Origin: an uncultured Eubacteriales bacterium
Lineage (GTDB): Bacteria > Bacillota > Clostridia > Oscillospirales > Oscillospiraceae
Length of the DNA stretch: 32,159 bases
Direction of reading: 5' to 3'
Assembly (NCBI GenBank): GCA_900540635.1
Contig: UQGU01000025.1
Coordinates: forward strand, 1 to 32,159
Below are positions 7,255 to 15,131 of this stretch, in pieces (the stretch's first letter is position 1; the number at the start of each line of letters is the position of its first letter). The translations under genes were made by a program, and so were the position numbers. Below the pieces are notes generated by a model, which did not search any database, had not been told where the DNA came from, and was given only the letters and a program-made list of their open reading frames with translations.

Positions 7255-7913
7255 ATGAAAAACTCTAAAACGCAAAGACAGTATAGCGTACCGGAGGAGA
7301 ATAATCAACTGGTAATTATACTGAATAGTGAAATTAAATTGCCAGAGGATGCACCCGTCCGAGTGACCAGCGCCCAGCTTGAGGAACTGGACTACAGGAA
7401 ACTGTACGCAGCGTATTCTTCCAGAGGAAGAAAATCGGTCACCGACCCGCGAGTGATATTCAAGGTAATGGCATACGGATACCAGTGCGGCATTTTTTCC
7501 AGCCGAAAGTTGGAAGAAGCCTGCCAATGATGAAGGAAGACCATATGAGAAAGGGACAATTAAAACCGGCCTATAATGTCCAAATAGCGGTAAACAGCGA
7601 ATATATCACAGGGATTGAAGCGTTTTCGAACTGGACAGATGTGGGAACATTTATTCCGTTTATGCGCAAATTGGAGCTGGCGCACCAGCAGCGATATGAG
7701 GAAGTAGCGACGGATGCCGGTTACGAAAGCTTGGATAATTACCTGTACCTGGAAGCCAACGGTCAAATGAGCTTCATAAAGCCAACCAACGGCAAACGGA
7801 ATATCCGTATCGAGCTATTCTTCCTGGCGCTGGGCTTTAACCTCAAGAAGCGGTGGATGAAGCAGCAAAAAAGCAGGCTGGAAACCCATTATTCTGAGAA
7901 AAAAGCTTCGTAG
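7255..7913 (+). pseudogene. IS1182-type transposase, internally deleted
   Basis: Three blocks survive. Residues 1-90 of the transposase N-terminus (MKNSKTQRQY ... SSRKLEEACQ) run to a TGA at 7528. The next block resumes in another frame near 7527 with MMKEDHMRKGQLKPAYNVQ, a stretch of the catalytic domain, up to FIKPTN. The last 39 residues (GKRNIRIELFFLALGFNL to SEKKAS) follow directly. The cysteine-rich segment kept in the other copy is missing, so the product is inactive. A short CAAC repeat at the second junction (near 7789) suggests deletion by slippage. Confidence 0.85.
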
Positions 7914-8126
7914 CCGTAGAATATAAAAAAGTTATCCACAGGAAGACCGGGAAATATGCCTCGGTCAGCTTTGCTATGCCTTAAAATAGAAATTTGGGCT
8001 GTAAATGAACATCTTCGCCTTGAATTGGAATGCTCAAGGCGTAAAAATTGGGCTGCTGCAAAAAAGAATTTTGCAACAGTCCCTGGATTACATATCAGAA
8101 AGATATTGCGCCGGTTTGAAAACTAA

Positions 8127-8146
8127 AAGTCTCAAAATACAGACTT
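8127..8146. promoter_or_regulatory. inverted repeat upstream of the HTH gene promoter
   Basis: AAGTCT (8127-8132) and AGACTT (8141-8146) flank an 8-nt centre and end 5 nt before the -35 of the small HTH gene. It may be an operator, possibly for the HTH protein itself. This rests on position only. Confidence 0.35.
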
Positions 8147-8151
8147 AATAA

Positions 8152-8180
8152 TTGCAATTTCACTCTCAAAGTGCTATAAT
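8152..8180 (+). promoter_or_regulatory. promoter of the HTH-two-component operon
   Basis: TTGCAA (8152-8157), 17-bp spacer, TATAAT (8175-8180). It lies 72 bp inside the right border of the left IS copy and drives the small HTH gene and probably the two-component genes. Confidence 0.75.
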
Positions 8181-8209
8181 ACGAACTATATTTGGGTGGA
8201 GGTGCGGAA

Positions 8210-8422
8210 ATGAAAGTACGGTACAACAAACTTTGGAAACTTCTGATTGACAAGGGAATGAAAAAGAGTCAATTACGAGAAGCGGTCGGGGCAAGCAAAA
8301 GTACATTTGCGAAACTCGGAAAAAATGAAAATGTTACCCTTCCCGTGCTGTTGAATATATGCGAATACTTAGAGTGTGATTTTGGCGACATAATGGAAGC
8401 CGTACCCGAAAATGAGGTGTAG
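8210..8422 (+). CDS. small XRE/Cro-type HTH regulator
   Basis: A 70-residue protein made of a single lambda-repressor-like helix-turn-helix domain: KLWKLLIDKGMKKSQLREAV, GASKSTFAKLGKNENVTLPV, LLNICEYLECDFGDIMEAV. This short form is common in clostridial mobile elements. The ATG at 8210 is preferred to a TTG at 8192 because GTGGAGG lies 7 nt upstream of it. Only 5 nt separate its stop from the response regulator, so they form one operon. It may adjust expression of the two-component system and ABC exporter. Low GC matches the rest of the block, unlike the flanking core genes. Confidence 0.85.
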   Translation: MKVRYNKLWKLLIDKGMKKSQLREAVGASKSTFAKLGKNENVTLPVLLNICEYLECDFGDIMEAVPENEV

Positions 8423-8427
8423 GATCA

Positions 8428-9129
8428 ATGAACAAGAAGATTTTAATTGTGGATGACGAAAAAGAAATCGTTGATCTGCTTGAAGTGTATTTGAGTAACG
8501 ATGGTTATTCAGTATATAAATGTTATAATGGGTTAGAGGCGATGAAATGTATCGAACAGTCGCAGATTGATTTAGCGATACTTGATATTATGCTGCCGGA
8601 TATTGATGGTTTTCGACTTTGCCAAAAAATTCGGGAAAAGTTTTACTTCCCTATTATTATGCTTACCGCCAAAATTGAGGATAGCGACAAGATTATGGGG
8701 CTTACGATTGGTGCGGATGATTATATAACGAAACCGTTTAATCCTTTAGAGGTTGTGGCAAGAGTAAAGACGCAATTAAGGCGTTATCAGAGCTATAACA
8801 GTCCTAATTTGAGCCAATCCGAAGAAAAAGACGAGTATGACATCAGAGGTCTACTGATAAACAGAGTCAGCCACAAGTGCTACTTGTATGGCAAAGAAAT
8901 AGCCTTGACTCCGTTGGAGTTTTCTATTCTGTGGTATCTGTGCGAACATCAGGGTAAAGTTGTCGCCTCGGAGGAATTATTTGAAGCCGTGTGGAAAGAA
9001 AAGTATCTTCGCAACAATAACAATACGGTAATGGCGCACATTGGGCGGCTTCGGGGAAAATTGAATGAACCTTCAAAAAATCCGAAGTTCATTAAAACTG
9101 TTTGGGGGGTAGGTTATGAAATTGAATAA
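8428..9129 (+). CDS. VanR-like OmpR-family response regulator
   Basis: A 233-residue two-component regulator. Receiver domain 1-120: acidic pair D9/D10, phospho-acceptor D53 (LAILDIMLPDIDG), T/S in MLTAK and the conserved lysine in YITKPF. The C-terminal OmpR/PhoB winged helix (about 135-233) contains LTPLEFSILWYLCEHQGKVV and ends FIKTVWGVGYEIE. Wording throughout is close to VanR of glycopeptide-resistance operons, from memory. Its 3' end overlaps the kinase gene by 14 nt. It probably controls the ABC exporter genes that begin at 10339. Confidence 0.93.
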   Translation: MNKKILIVDDEKEIVDLLEVYLSNDGYSVYKCYNGLEAMKCIEQSQIDLAILDIMLPDIDGFRLCQKIREKFYFPIIMLTAKIEDSDKIMGLTIGADDYITKPFNPLEVVARVKTQLRRYQSYNSPNLSQSEEKDEYDIRGLLINRVSHKCYLYGKEIALTPLEFSILWYLCEHQGKVVASEELFEAVWKEKYLRNNNNTVMAHIGRLRGKLNEPSKNPKFIKTVWGVGYEIE

Positions 9130-10201
9130 AAAAGAAAAAAACTATCTGCTCTCTACCTTGTTCAAAGGGTATGTAATTCAATGTGCGATTTGCTCTGTGC
9201 TTATTTTAGGCGGTACTTTTCTTTTAGGAATTATGGCAGAGGAAATTCTCCGCAAGTATGTTTTGTATTATTACTTGTATTACAGAACAGCATATCTTTA
9301 TATAGTGGCTGTAATCGTGTGGGGTTGCTGTATTATATACTTGACATACCTACTTTTGAAAAAAGTAGTCGCCTATGTGTACGAGGTACAGGCTGCGACA
9401 GGAAAAATGTTCGATCAGAATGTCAGTTACATTGAAATGTCCCCGGAGTTGAGTGAAATCGCCGCTAACATCAATCAGTTAAAACAAGAGGCTGAAAGTA
9501 ATGCAAGGCTTGCAAAAGAAAATGAGCAGCGAAAAAATGACCTGATTATGTATCTTGCACACGATTTGAAAACACCGCTTTCTTCTGTAATCGGGTATCT
9601 TACTTTACTGCGTGATGAGTCGCAAATCTCAAAGGAACTTCGAGAAAAGTACCTTTCAATCACTCTTGGTAAGGCAGAACGGTTAGAGGATCTGATTAAC
9701 GAGTTTTTCGAGATAACACGATTCAATATATACGATATTACATTACAATACACGAAAATCAATTTAACTCGCCTGCTGGAGCAACTTGTATATGAATTTA
9801 AGCCTATGCTCAAATCAAAGAATTTGCAATGTAATCTTTGTGTTGATGATGATATAATGCTTCGATGTGACGCAGACAAAATTCAGCGTGTTTTTGATAA
9901 CCTTTTGAGAAATGCGGTTATCTACAGTTTTGAAAATACGGATATCACGATCAGCGCACAATGTCAGGAAGATACGGTCAGCATTATTTTTTGTAACCAC
10001 GGCGATACTCTGCCGGAAGAAAAGTTAAACAGGATTTTCGAGCAGTTTTATCGGCTTGACGCAGCGAGAAGTACAAGCAGTGGAGGAGCTGGATTAGGTT
10101 TGGCGATTGCAAAGCAGATTGTTGAACTACACAATGGTACAATCGTTGCAGAGAGCCAAGAGGAACAAAACAAGTTTTCAATTACTTTGCCGTTGGCATA
10201 G
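9116..10201 (+). CDS. VanS-like sensor histidine kinase
   Basis: A 361-residue membrane kinase. Two transmembrane segments (about 17-40 and 58-82) enclose only a short tyrosine-rich extracytoplasmic loop (VLYYYLYYRTAYLY), so the stimulus is probably sensed at or in the membrane rather than by a large external domain. The dimerisation box YLAHDLKTPLSSVIGYL carries phospho-acceptor H149. The ATPase domain has N-box RVFDNLLRNAVIYS, and GGAGLGLAIAKQIVELHNG. Similarity to VanS is strong in the kinase core. It overlaps the response regulator gene by 14 nt. No vanHAX-like genes follow, which argues against glycopeptide resistance. Confidence 0.93.
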   Translation: MKLNKKEKNYLLSTLFKGYVIQCAICSVLILGGTFLLGIMAEEILRKYVLYYYLYYRTAYLYIVAVIVWGCCIIYLTYLLLKKVVAYVYEVQAATGKMFDQNVSYIEMSPELSEIAANINQLKQEAESNARLAKENEQRKNDLIMYLAHDLKTPLSSVIGYLTLLRDESQISKELREKYLSITLGKAERLEDLINEFFEITRFNIYDITLQYTKINLTRLLEQLVYEFKPMLKSKNLQCNLCVDDDIMLRCDADKIQRVFDNLLRNAVIYSFENTDITISAQCQEDTVSIIFCNHGDTLPEEKLNRIFEQFYRLDAARSTSSGGAGLGLAIAKQIVELHNGTIVAESQEEQNKFSITLPLA

Positions 10202-10258
10202 GAAAATTGTAAGAATTTGCATAGAAAAAAAGAGGAATATCTTACGAGCAATCAAGAA

Positions 10259-10315
10259 AATACGGGCTTCTGTTTTGGTATAATAAAAGTATCAAGATAG
10301 AGGCTCGTATTTTTT
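10259..10315 (+). promoter_or_regulatory. promoter of the ABC exporter operon with flanking inverted repeat
   Basis: An extended -10, TGG-TATAAT (10276-10284), has no clear -35, consistent with need for an activator such as the adjacent VanR-like protein. A 15-bp imperfect inverted repeat (AATACGGGCTTCT, from 10259, against AGAGGCTCGTATT, to 10311) brackets the -10, and the downstream arm ends in a T-run. It could be an operator pair or an attenuator-like hairpin. Confidence 0.55.
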
Positions 10316-10338
10316 GTGATACGGCATAAGGAGGAATG

Positions 10339-11193
10339 ATGAAGTTGCTAAGAAAACAAATGCTGCTATGTTCTATTTTGTTTCTTGCATTTACGCTATC
10401 TGCCTGCTCTGCAATTGGGCAGACAGACGAAAACAATCTTACAGATAGCGCAACATCCGCAGAAAAAACGGTATCAGTTGTACGAGGGACAATTACTCCA
10501 ACCGTTTCAACGCAAACGACTATTGTTCCGGCAGTACCGTTTATTATTTCCTCACCCGAAAATGGCATATTTAATACAGCGGTAGAATTAGAAGAAAAAA
10601 TCACTGCCGGGCAAATTATTGGAACTGTGAACGGCAAAGAATTGAAATCTCCGGTGGATGGTACAATTACCTCTATTGCCCCATCCAATGAAAGCGTACC
10701 GAGTAATTATCCCGTAGCGATAGTGCATTATACAGGATTTGCCCTCAATGTAGAGGCAGATAATTTTTTGAGTACCTTACCGGAGTATGCAGAGTTGAAA
10801 GCAAAATTTCAAGTATATGATGGGGTAGGACCAACCGATATGATTGCCGTGGTGTCGCCTGCCGCAGATGAAAATGCGTTTACGGGAATCGTGCCGCAAG
10901 AGGGCATTCTGCAATGCTTGATCAGTCAAACAGTCGATGTGAAATCGGGGCAAAGAGCAACGGTAGTCATAACGGCGACAACGAGAAATGATGTCCTTAT
11001 ATTGCCGCTGTCGGTAATAGCGGGTAGACAAGGTACGGGATTGGTTACTGTAATTACTCCGAATGGAGAAAGAGTGGAAACAAAAGTGACATTGGGTGTG
11101 ACAGACGGAGCCAATATAGAAATACTGTCCGGCTTAGAGGAGGGCGATGTGGTTTCTGCTACTCCGCCAAACCTTGATCCGAGGGGAATTTGA
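10339..11193 (+). CDS. ABC-exporter adaptor lipoprotein (HlyD/MacA-like)
   Basis: A 284-residue membrane-fusion-type lipoprotein. The signal ends in LSAC with lipidated Cys23. The body has a lipoyl-like/barrel-sandwich stretch (ITAGQIIGTVNGKELKSPVDGTITSI, about 92-118) and a C-terminal beta-barrel/membrane-proximal part (VKSGQRATVVITATTRNDVLILPLSVIAG ... VETKVTLGVTDGANIEILSGLEEGDVV), the usual MacA/HlyD order. The long coiled coil of Gram-negative adaptors is absent, as expected for a Gram-positive. The ATG at 10339 was taken over 10336 for better spacing to GGAGG. It is first gene of the exporter operon. Confidence 0.85.
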   Translation: MKLLRKQMLLCSILFLAFTLSACSAIGQTDENNLTDSATSAEKTVSVVRGTITPTVSTQTTIVPAVPFIISSPENGIFNTAVELEEKITAGQIIGTVNGKELKSPVDGTITSIAPSNESVPSNYPVAIVHYTGFALNVEADNFLSTLPEYAELKAKFQVYDGVGPTDMIAVVSPAADENAFTGIVPQEGILQCLISQTVDVKSGQRATVVITATTRNDVLILPLSVIAGRQGTGLVTVITPNGERVETKVTLGVTDGANIEILSGLEEGDVVSATPPNLDPRGI

Positions 11194-11197
11194 TAAA

Positions 11198-11911
11198 ATG
11201 AAAGGAATTTCCGAAAAGACTTTAATCAAAATAAAGGATTTGAAAGCAAGCGTCAAATTGAATAATGGCGATATGCTGACAACAGTAACCAACGCTAATA
11301 TGGAATTGCAACGAGGGCGCAGTTATGCCATTGTCGGAAAGTCCGGCTCAGGCAAAACAAGCCTTATATCCATTATTGGCTTGTTAAATCGGGAATATGA
11401 GGGCGAGTACCTTTATGATGGTATATCTATTTCTGCTTTGAAAGACCGTGATCTGTCTATACTGCGAGCCAATAATATCGGATTTGTATTTCAGAACTAC
11501 TCTCTGATTAAGCACTTGCGGGTATGGGAAAATATCGAATTACCCCTACTCTATGCCAAAAAGTCGTTTACCGCCAAACAGCGTCACGAGATAATTACAG
11601 GCTTGCTAAAAAGTGTCGGCTTAGAAAGCAAGGAAAATGATTATCCAATCAATTTGTCCGGCGGTGAACAACAAAGAGTTGCAATCGCAAGGGCGCTTGC
11701 AGTATCTCCGGAAGCCATTTTATGTGATGAGCCTACGGGAGCGTTGGATAAAAAGACGGGAACGCAGATTATGGAACTGTTGCACAGCGTCGTAAAAGAA
11801 AATGGAATTATGCTGCTGTTGGTTACGCACGATCCTGATATTGCAGATACCTGTGATACGATTTTTGAAATGGATGGAGGGAGGATAACTTGTGCTAAAA
11901 ATGATACTTAA
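11198..11911 (+). CDS. ABC exporter ATPase, MacB/LolD type
   Basis: A 237-residue ATPase with complete motifs: Walker A GKSGSGKTS (47-55), Q-loop FVFQNYSL, signature LSGGEQQRVAIARAL, Walker B AILCDEPTGALD and H-loop VTHDPDIA. This set is typical of the MacB/LolD group that powers mechanotransmission-type transporters rather than classic importers. The ATG at 11198 follows GAGGGGAA and lies 4 nt after the adaptor stop; an upstream in-frame start inside the adaptor gene was rejected. Its 3' end overlaps the permease by 20 nt. Confidence 0.92.
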   Translation: MKGISEKTLIKIKDLKASVKLNNGDMLTTVTNANMELQRGRSYAIVGKSGSGKTSLISIIGLLNREYEGEYLYDGISISALKDRDLSILRANNIGFVFQNYSLIKHLRVWENIELPLLYAKKSFTAKQRHEIITGLLKSVGLESKENDYPINLSGGEQQRVAIARALAVSPEAILCDEPTGALDKKTGTQIMELLHSVVKENGIMLLLVTHDPDIADTCDTIFEMDGGRITCAKNDT

Positions 11912-13085
11912 AGACCTTCGTCTGTCTCCACTTAGAAGTATTCTGACAAGTGTTTCAATGCTTGTAGGCATTATCGCAATGATTGGATCGGTATTAGTTG
12001 GTACGCTTGGACGGGAGTATTTGATTTCTGTAAACGCACAGGTATATGGCTGGTCACCTACTTACTCATTCGTGATAACGGAATCCGATTTTCACGATAG
12101 AAATAAAATGGAACAATTATTCCAGAGATTTGAAGCCATTGATGATGTAGCCGCTGTTACTTTTTCTATGGGAGAGGATATTCGATTTGCACCAATGAAA
12201 GATTTAACGCCAATACCGCCGAATGATGTTTACCAAAACCTGATGGCTTTTGATGTAGTTTGCACCACGGAGGCATATAGTCAAGTCTATAATCTTCCAA
12301 TGACATCCGGTAGATGGTTAGAGCCTTCGAGTGAGGGCGGATCGCTTGAAGTGGTCATAAACAAAGAAGCTAAAAACTATTTTAATGATTCGCCCTATGC
12401 TGCAGGGAATGTAAAAAGCACACTTTCGTTAACCCCATTCAATATTGTCGGAGTAGTAAACGATGGCAGGGATTTTCCGACTATCTATGCGGATTCTGCG
12501 GCGATCCTCAATTTCGCACCAGCAATGTGGCAAGTACAAAATGCAAATGTGTATTGGCATCCCACAACAGGACTGACAATCGAACAGATACGTTCTGCCC
12601 TTGGCGACATTTTGACTGATACCATTGGCGGTTACTGGGAAAGTGCCGGGCGGAGTGATATTGGAGATACCTATGATTCGGTATTGTCCATACTGCAATT
12701 AGGGCTTTTGGTTACTTCGCTTTTGTTGCTGTTTGTTTCCGTATTAGGGCAGATCAATATCGGACTATCTTCATTGGAACAGCGCACACATGAGTTGCTG
12801 ATCCGCAGAGCGATAGGTGCTTCACGAACAAATATTGTGGCACTGGTTTTAGGCTCACAGTTGATTTTATCAATATTCGTTTGCTTTGCAGCTATTTTGA
12901 TTTCGCTGATTTTGGTGCATTGTATTGGAGCGTTGCTCCCTGTGGATTCCCCGGTGGGAACACCGAGTTATCCAATCAGCGTTGCTGTTGTTGCAGTTGC
13001 TGTGTCTGTGCTTACAGCATTATTGGGCGGATTATTACCAGCATTGAAAGCAGCAAAATTAGAGCCTGCATTGGCTCTTAGATAA
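11892..13085 (+). CDS. ABC exporter permease, MacB/FtsX type
   Basis: A 397-residue permease. Transmembrane segment 1 (about 17-40) is followed by a large extracytoplasmic domain (about 45-260), then three C-terminal membrane segments (about 270-295, 320-345, 365-390), the MacB/FtsX topology. The coupling segment EQRTHELLIRRAIGASRTNIV and the terminal ALKAAKLEPALALR are family hallmarks. It probably begins at GTG 11892 with GGAGG a few nt upstream; ATG 11901 is an alternative. The substrate is not identifiable; relatives export peptides or give resistance to antimicrobial peptides. Confidence 0.9.
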   Translation: MLKMILKDLRLSPLRSILTSVSMLVGIIAMIGSVLVGTLGREYLISVNAQVYGWSPTYSFVITESDFHDRNKMEQLFQRFEAIDDVAAVTFSMGEDIRFAPMKDLTPIPPNDVYQNLMAFDVVCTTEAYSQVYNLPMTSGRWLEPSSEGGSLEVVINKEAKNYFNDSPYAAGNVKSTLSLTPFNIVGVVNDGRDFPTIYADSAAILNFAPAMWQVQNANVYWHPTTGLTIEQIRSALGDILTDTIGGYWESAGRSDIGDTYDSVLSILQLGLLVTSLLLLFVSVLGQINIGLSSLEQRTHELLIRRAIGASRTNIVALVLGSQLILSIFVCFAAILISLILVHCIGALLPVDSPVGTPSYPISVAVVAVAVSVLTALLGGLLPALKAAKLEPALALR

Positions 13086-13112
13086 TAAAACTCAATTCAA
13101 GGAGGAAACAAA

Positions 13113-13616
13113 ATGAAACGAACAATCTCAAAATCCGAAAGACCGTACAGACTGTTACTGTGTGTTATGATTTCTTTGCTGGTGATTATGCTGGCAGGCT
13201 GCTCCACTTCTTCGGACTCCGACACAAACACAAGAGGTTTCACGGACTTTGCTACCATTGAAGAAGAATACCTAACGACCATTGAGAGTTTGGATTGGCC
13301 GGAGGGCGTTACGCTGCCTGATGCTTTGGAAGGCGAAGATACGGGAGCGTCTTTTCAGATAGGATATGGCGATACATTAGCATCTAACCTTTGGGAATAT
13401 TCTTGGATGCAGGAATGGCTTGATACTTACAACACGGATTCGGAAAGGGCGGCAAAAGCCTTAGCTGAACTCGAAAAAGCCTTTGATATGCCTTATATGG
13501 GAACAGATCGCTGTGATGACGCCACACGCAAATATCTTCGTGATAATATTGATAAAGCTAAGTTGGGAGATCCGTCTGGATTTGCAGAGTGTATTCAGGC
13601 AAATTATGCCGATTAA
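13113..13616 (+). CDS. lipoprotein of unknown function
   Basis: A 167-residue lipoprotein: basic N-terminus, hydrophobic core, LAGC lipobox with lipidated Cys30, then an acidic soluble domain with helical character (MQEWLDTYNTDSERAAKALAELEKAF). No family is recognised. AAGGAGG lies 7 nt before the ATG and the gap from the permease is 27 nt, so it is the last gene of the exporter operon. As a surface-anchored partner it may bind the exporter's substrate or serve as an immunity protein; neither is shown by sequence. Confidence 0.8.
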   Translation: MKRTISKSERPYRLLLCVMISLLVIMLAGCSTSSDSDTNTRGFTDFATIEEEYLTTIESLDWPEGVTLPDALEGEDTGASFQIGYGDTLASNLWEYSWMQEWLDTYNTDSERAAKALAELEKAFDMPYMGTDRCDDATRKYLRDNIDKAKLGDPSGFAECIQANYAD

Positions 13617-13707
13617 AAAATGGCACAAAAGTCGATTGTCGAAAGCCTGTAATCGTGCTACACGCTGTCTATTAGGGGAGAAAGAAAATCTCTCCTGAAA
13701 GCCAAGC
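13617..13707 (+). other. intergenic stretch with weak hairpin
   Basis: No gene is seen. AGGGGAGA and TCTCTCCT near 13675-13697 can form a 7-8 bp stem without a T-run; it may weakly end the exporter transcript. Confidence 0.3.
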
Positions 13708-13835
13708 CATTCGCCTACGCCAGAATATTTCGCCTAAAAATAGAATATAATTAGGTTTATATGGCCCTAACTGTCTTGCATTTCTCCTAAAGATGTGCTA
13801 TAATTAGGCGAACGAAAAGGAGGCGTAGGCGAATG
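13708..13835 (+). promoter_or_regulatory. fic promoter with nested inverted repeats
   Basis: Core promoter: TTGCAT (13776-13781), 17-bp spacer, TATAAT (13799-13804). An outer 14-bp perfect inverted repeat (13708-13721 and 13822-13835) and an inner 9-bp perfect one (TTCGCCTAA 13729-13737, TTAGGCGAA 13804-13812) surround it, giving four copies of TAGGCGAA. A direct repeat TATAATTAGG also occurs at 13746-13755 and 13799-13808. One copy overlaps the -10 and another overlaps the ribosome site and start codon, so bound protein would block transcription or translation. The adjacent Fic protein has a DNA-binding-like C-terminus and is the likely binder. Confidence 0.75.
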
Positions 13836-14879
13836 CGGCAATTTGATTACAGCAAACTGAAAGCAATTGCATGGGACAGCGAGGTACTTTCTCTGGTAGC
13901 TCAGATCCACGAGTGCAAGGGACGGCAGGAAATGTATCTGGCGCAGAAACCTGCGGCTTTGGATCGGCTGGTGGAGATTGCCAAGGTGCAGAGTACCGAG
14001 GCTTCCAACAAGATCGAGGGTATTGTTACCACCAATACCCGAATCAAGCAGCTGTGCGAGGAAAAAACCACGCCCCGGAACCGGGACGAGGAAGAGATCA
14101 GCGGCTACCGGGATGTGCTGAACACAATCCACGAGAGCTATGAATACATCCCTCTGACAGCAAATTATATCTTACAGCTCCATGGGATGCTCTATCATTA
14201 CTCCGGCCGTGGCATCGGCGGGCGATTCAAGAATGTCCAGAACTATATCAGCGAAACCCATGCTGACGGCACAACCTTTGTCCGATTTACACCGCTGGAG
14301 CCCTACGAAACGCCGGATGCTGTTGCAGCCATCTGTGAAAGCTACAACAAGGCCATTGACGATGGTATCATCGATCCCCTGCTCCTGATTCCCATTTTCA
14401 TCAATGATTTTCTCTGCATCCATCCCTTCAACGACGGCAACGGCAGAATGAGCCGCCTGCTCACCACATTGCTGCTATACCGCAGCGGTTATGTGGTTGG
14501 ACGGTATGTGAGTCTGGAAGCTAAAATTGAGCGAAACAAGAATGTGTACTACGATGTTCTGCACATCGCCTCTACCAAGTGGCACGAAGGTGAGAACGAC
14601 CCGGTTCCGTTTATCAAGTATATTCTGGGTACCATTCTCTCCGCCTACCGTGACTTTGAGGACCGGGTGCAGCTGGTGGATGAGAAGCTACCTGCCGTGG
14701 ACCTTGTCCGTCAAGCTGTTCAGAAGAAGGTCGGCAAGTTTACCAAGAGCGAAATCATGGAGCTGTGTCCCTCCATCAAGAAGGCCTCGGTTGAGAACTC
14801 CCTGAAGAAGCTGGTAGAAAACGGAGAAATCACCCGACATAGCAGCGGCAAAAACACCTTCTACACTCGGAACAATTAA
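13833..14879 (+). CDS. Fic-family AMP-transferase, class II, with C-terminal winged helix
   Basis: A 348-residue Fic protein, expected to transfer AMP from ATP to a hydroxyl of a target protein. The inhibitory helix SNKIEG (58-63; S/T-x-x-x-E-G/N type) lies N-terminal to the Fic core, defining class II self-inhibition through Glu62. The catalytic motif HPFNDGNGR (197-205) is complete, with His197 and further Arg (MSRLL) present. The last 70 residues (VRQAVQKKVGKFTKSEIMEL ... SVENSLKKLVENGEITRH) look like a winged helix. AGGAGG lies 9 nt before the ATG. GC content is clearly higher than in the two-component/ABC genes just upstream, suggesting separate acquisition. Confidence 0.92.
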   Translation: MRQFDYSKLKAIAWDSEVLSLVAQIHECKGRQEMYLAQKPAALDRLVEIAKVQSTEASNKIEGIVTTNTRIKQLCEEKTTPRNRDEEEISGYRDVLNTIHESYEYIPLTANYILQLHGMLYHYSGRGIGGRFKNVQNYISETHADGTTFVRFTPLEPYETPDAVAAICESYNKAIDDGIIDPLLLIPIFINDFLCIHPFNDGNGRMSRLLTTLLLYRSGYVVGRYVSLEAKIERNKNVYYDVLHIASTKWHEGENDPVPFIKYILGTILSAYRDFEDRVQLVDEKLPAVDLVRQAVQKKVGKFTKSEIMELCPSIKKASVENSLKKLVENGEITRHSSGKNTFYTRNN

Positions 14880-15037
14880 GCATAGCCGTGGCAACGTTTT
14901 GGCAACAAAAAATCAGATAGCCTCTACTATCTGAATAATGAAAATAATGCCAATACCCTGAACTAAATCCCATAAGCAAATCTGTTTAGAAAACTTTTGG
15001 CAGGAGCGAGTGGGAATGAGATAATCCAATAATCATA
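14880..15037. other. spacer between fic and the right IS copy
   Basis: No gene is seen. TCAGATAG (14913-14920) and CTATCTGA (14927-14934) form a perfect 8-bp hairpin with a 6-nt loop and an A-run on the 5' side, so it would read as a terminator on the minus strand rather than the plus. A repeated TGGCAAC-type motif lies just after the fic stop. Confidence 0.4.
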
Positions 15038-15061
15038 GGGCCTGTTGCAAAATACGCCCAT

Positions 15062-15113
15062 GAAAAAACCACATCGACCATCCCAAAAAGGGCTTGGCTG
15101 ATGTGGTTTTTTG
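15062..15113 (+). terminator. terminator-like hairpin inside the right IS
   Basis: AAAAAACCACATC pairs with GATGTGGTTTTTT, the same subterminal structure as in the left copy, followed by a T-run ahead of the transposase remnant. Confidence 0.65.
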
Positions 15114-15131
15114 CGTTAGAATTAAACTATC

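Larger units (their letters stand above)
7162..8083 (+). mobile_element. defective IS1182-type element, left copy
   Basis: This 922-bp element is bounded by imperfect inverted ends: GGGCGTGTTGCAAAA at the left and, read inwards, GGGACTGTTGCAAAAT at the right (8068-8083). It carries a transposase gene with two internal deletions, so it is about half of full length and cannot move by itself. Its 3' 300 bp and its first 200 bp are nearly identical to the copy at 15038-16012, in the same orientation. No target duplication is obvious in the flanks. Confidence 0.8.

Noticed and set aside
8428..10201. Vancomycin resistance operon, suggested by VanR/VanS-like proteins
   Set aside because: No vanH, ligase, vanX, vanY or vanZ gene is present; the following genes are an ABC exporter.
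14880..15037. An integration site after the fic gene, suggested by repeated TGGCAAC
   Set aside because: No integrase, tRNA or matching distal repeat was found in the window.
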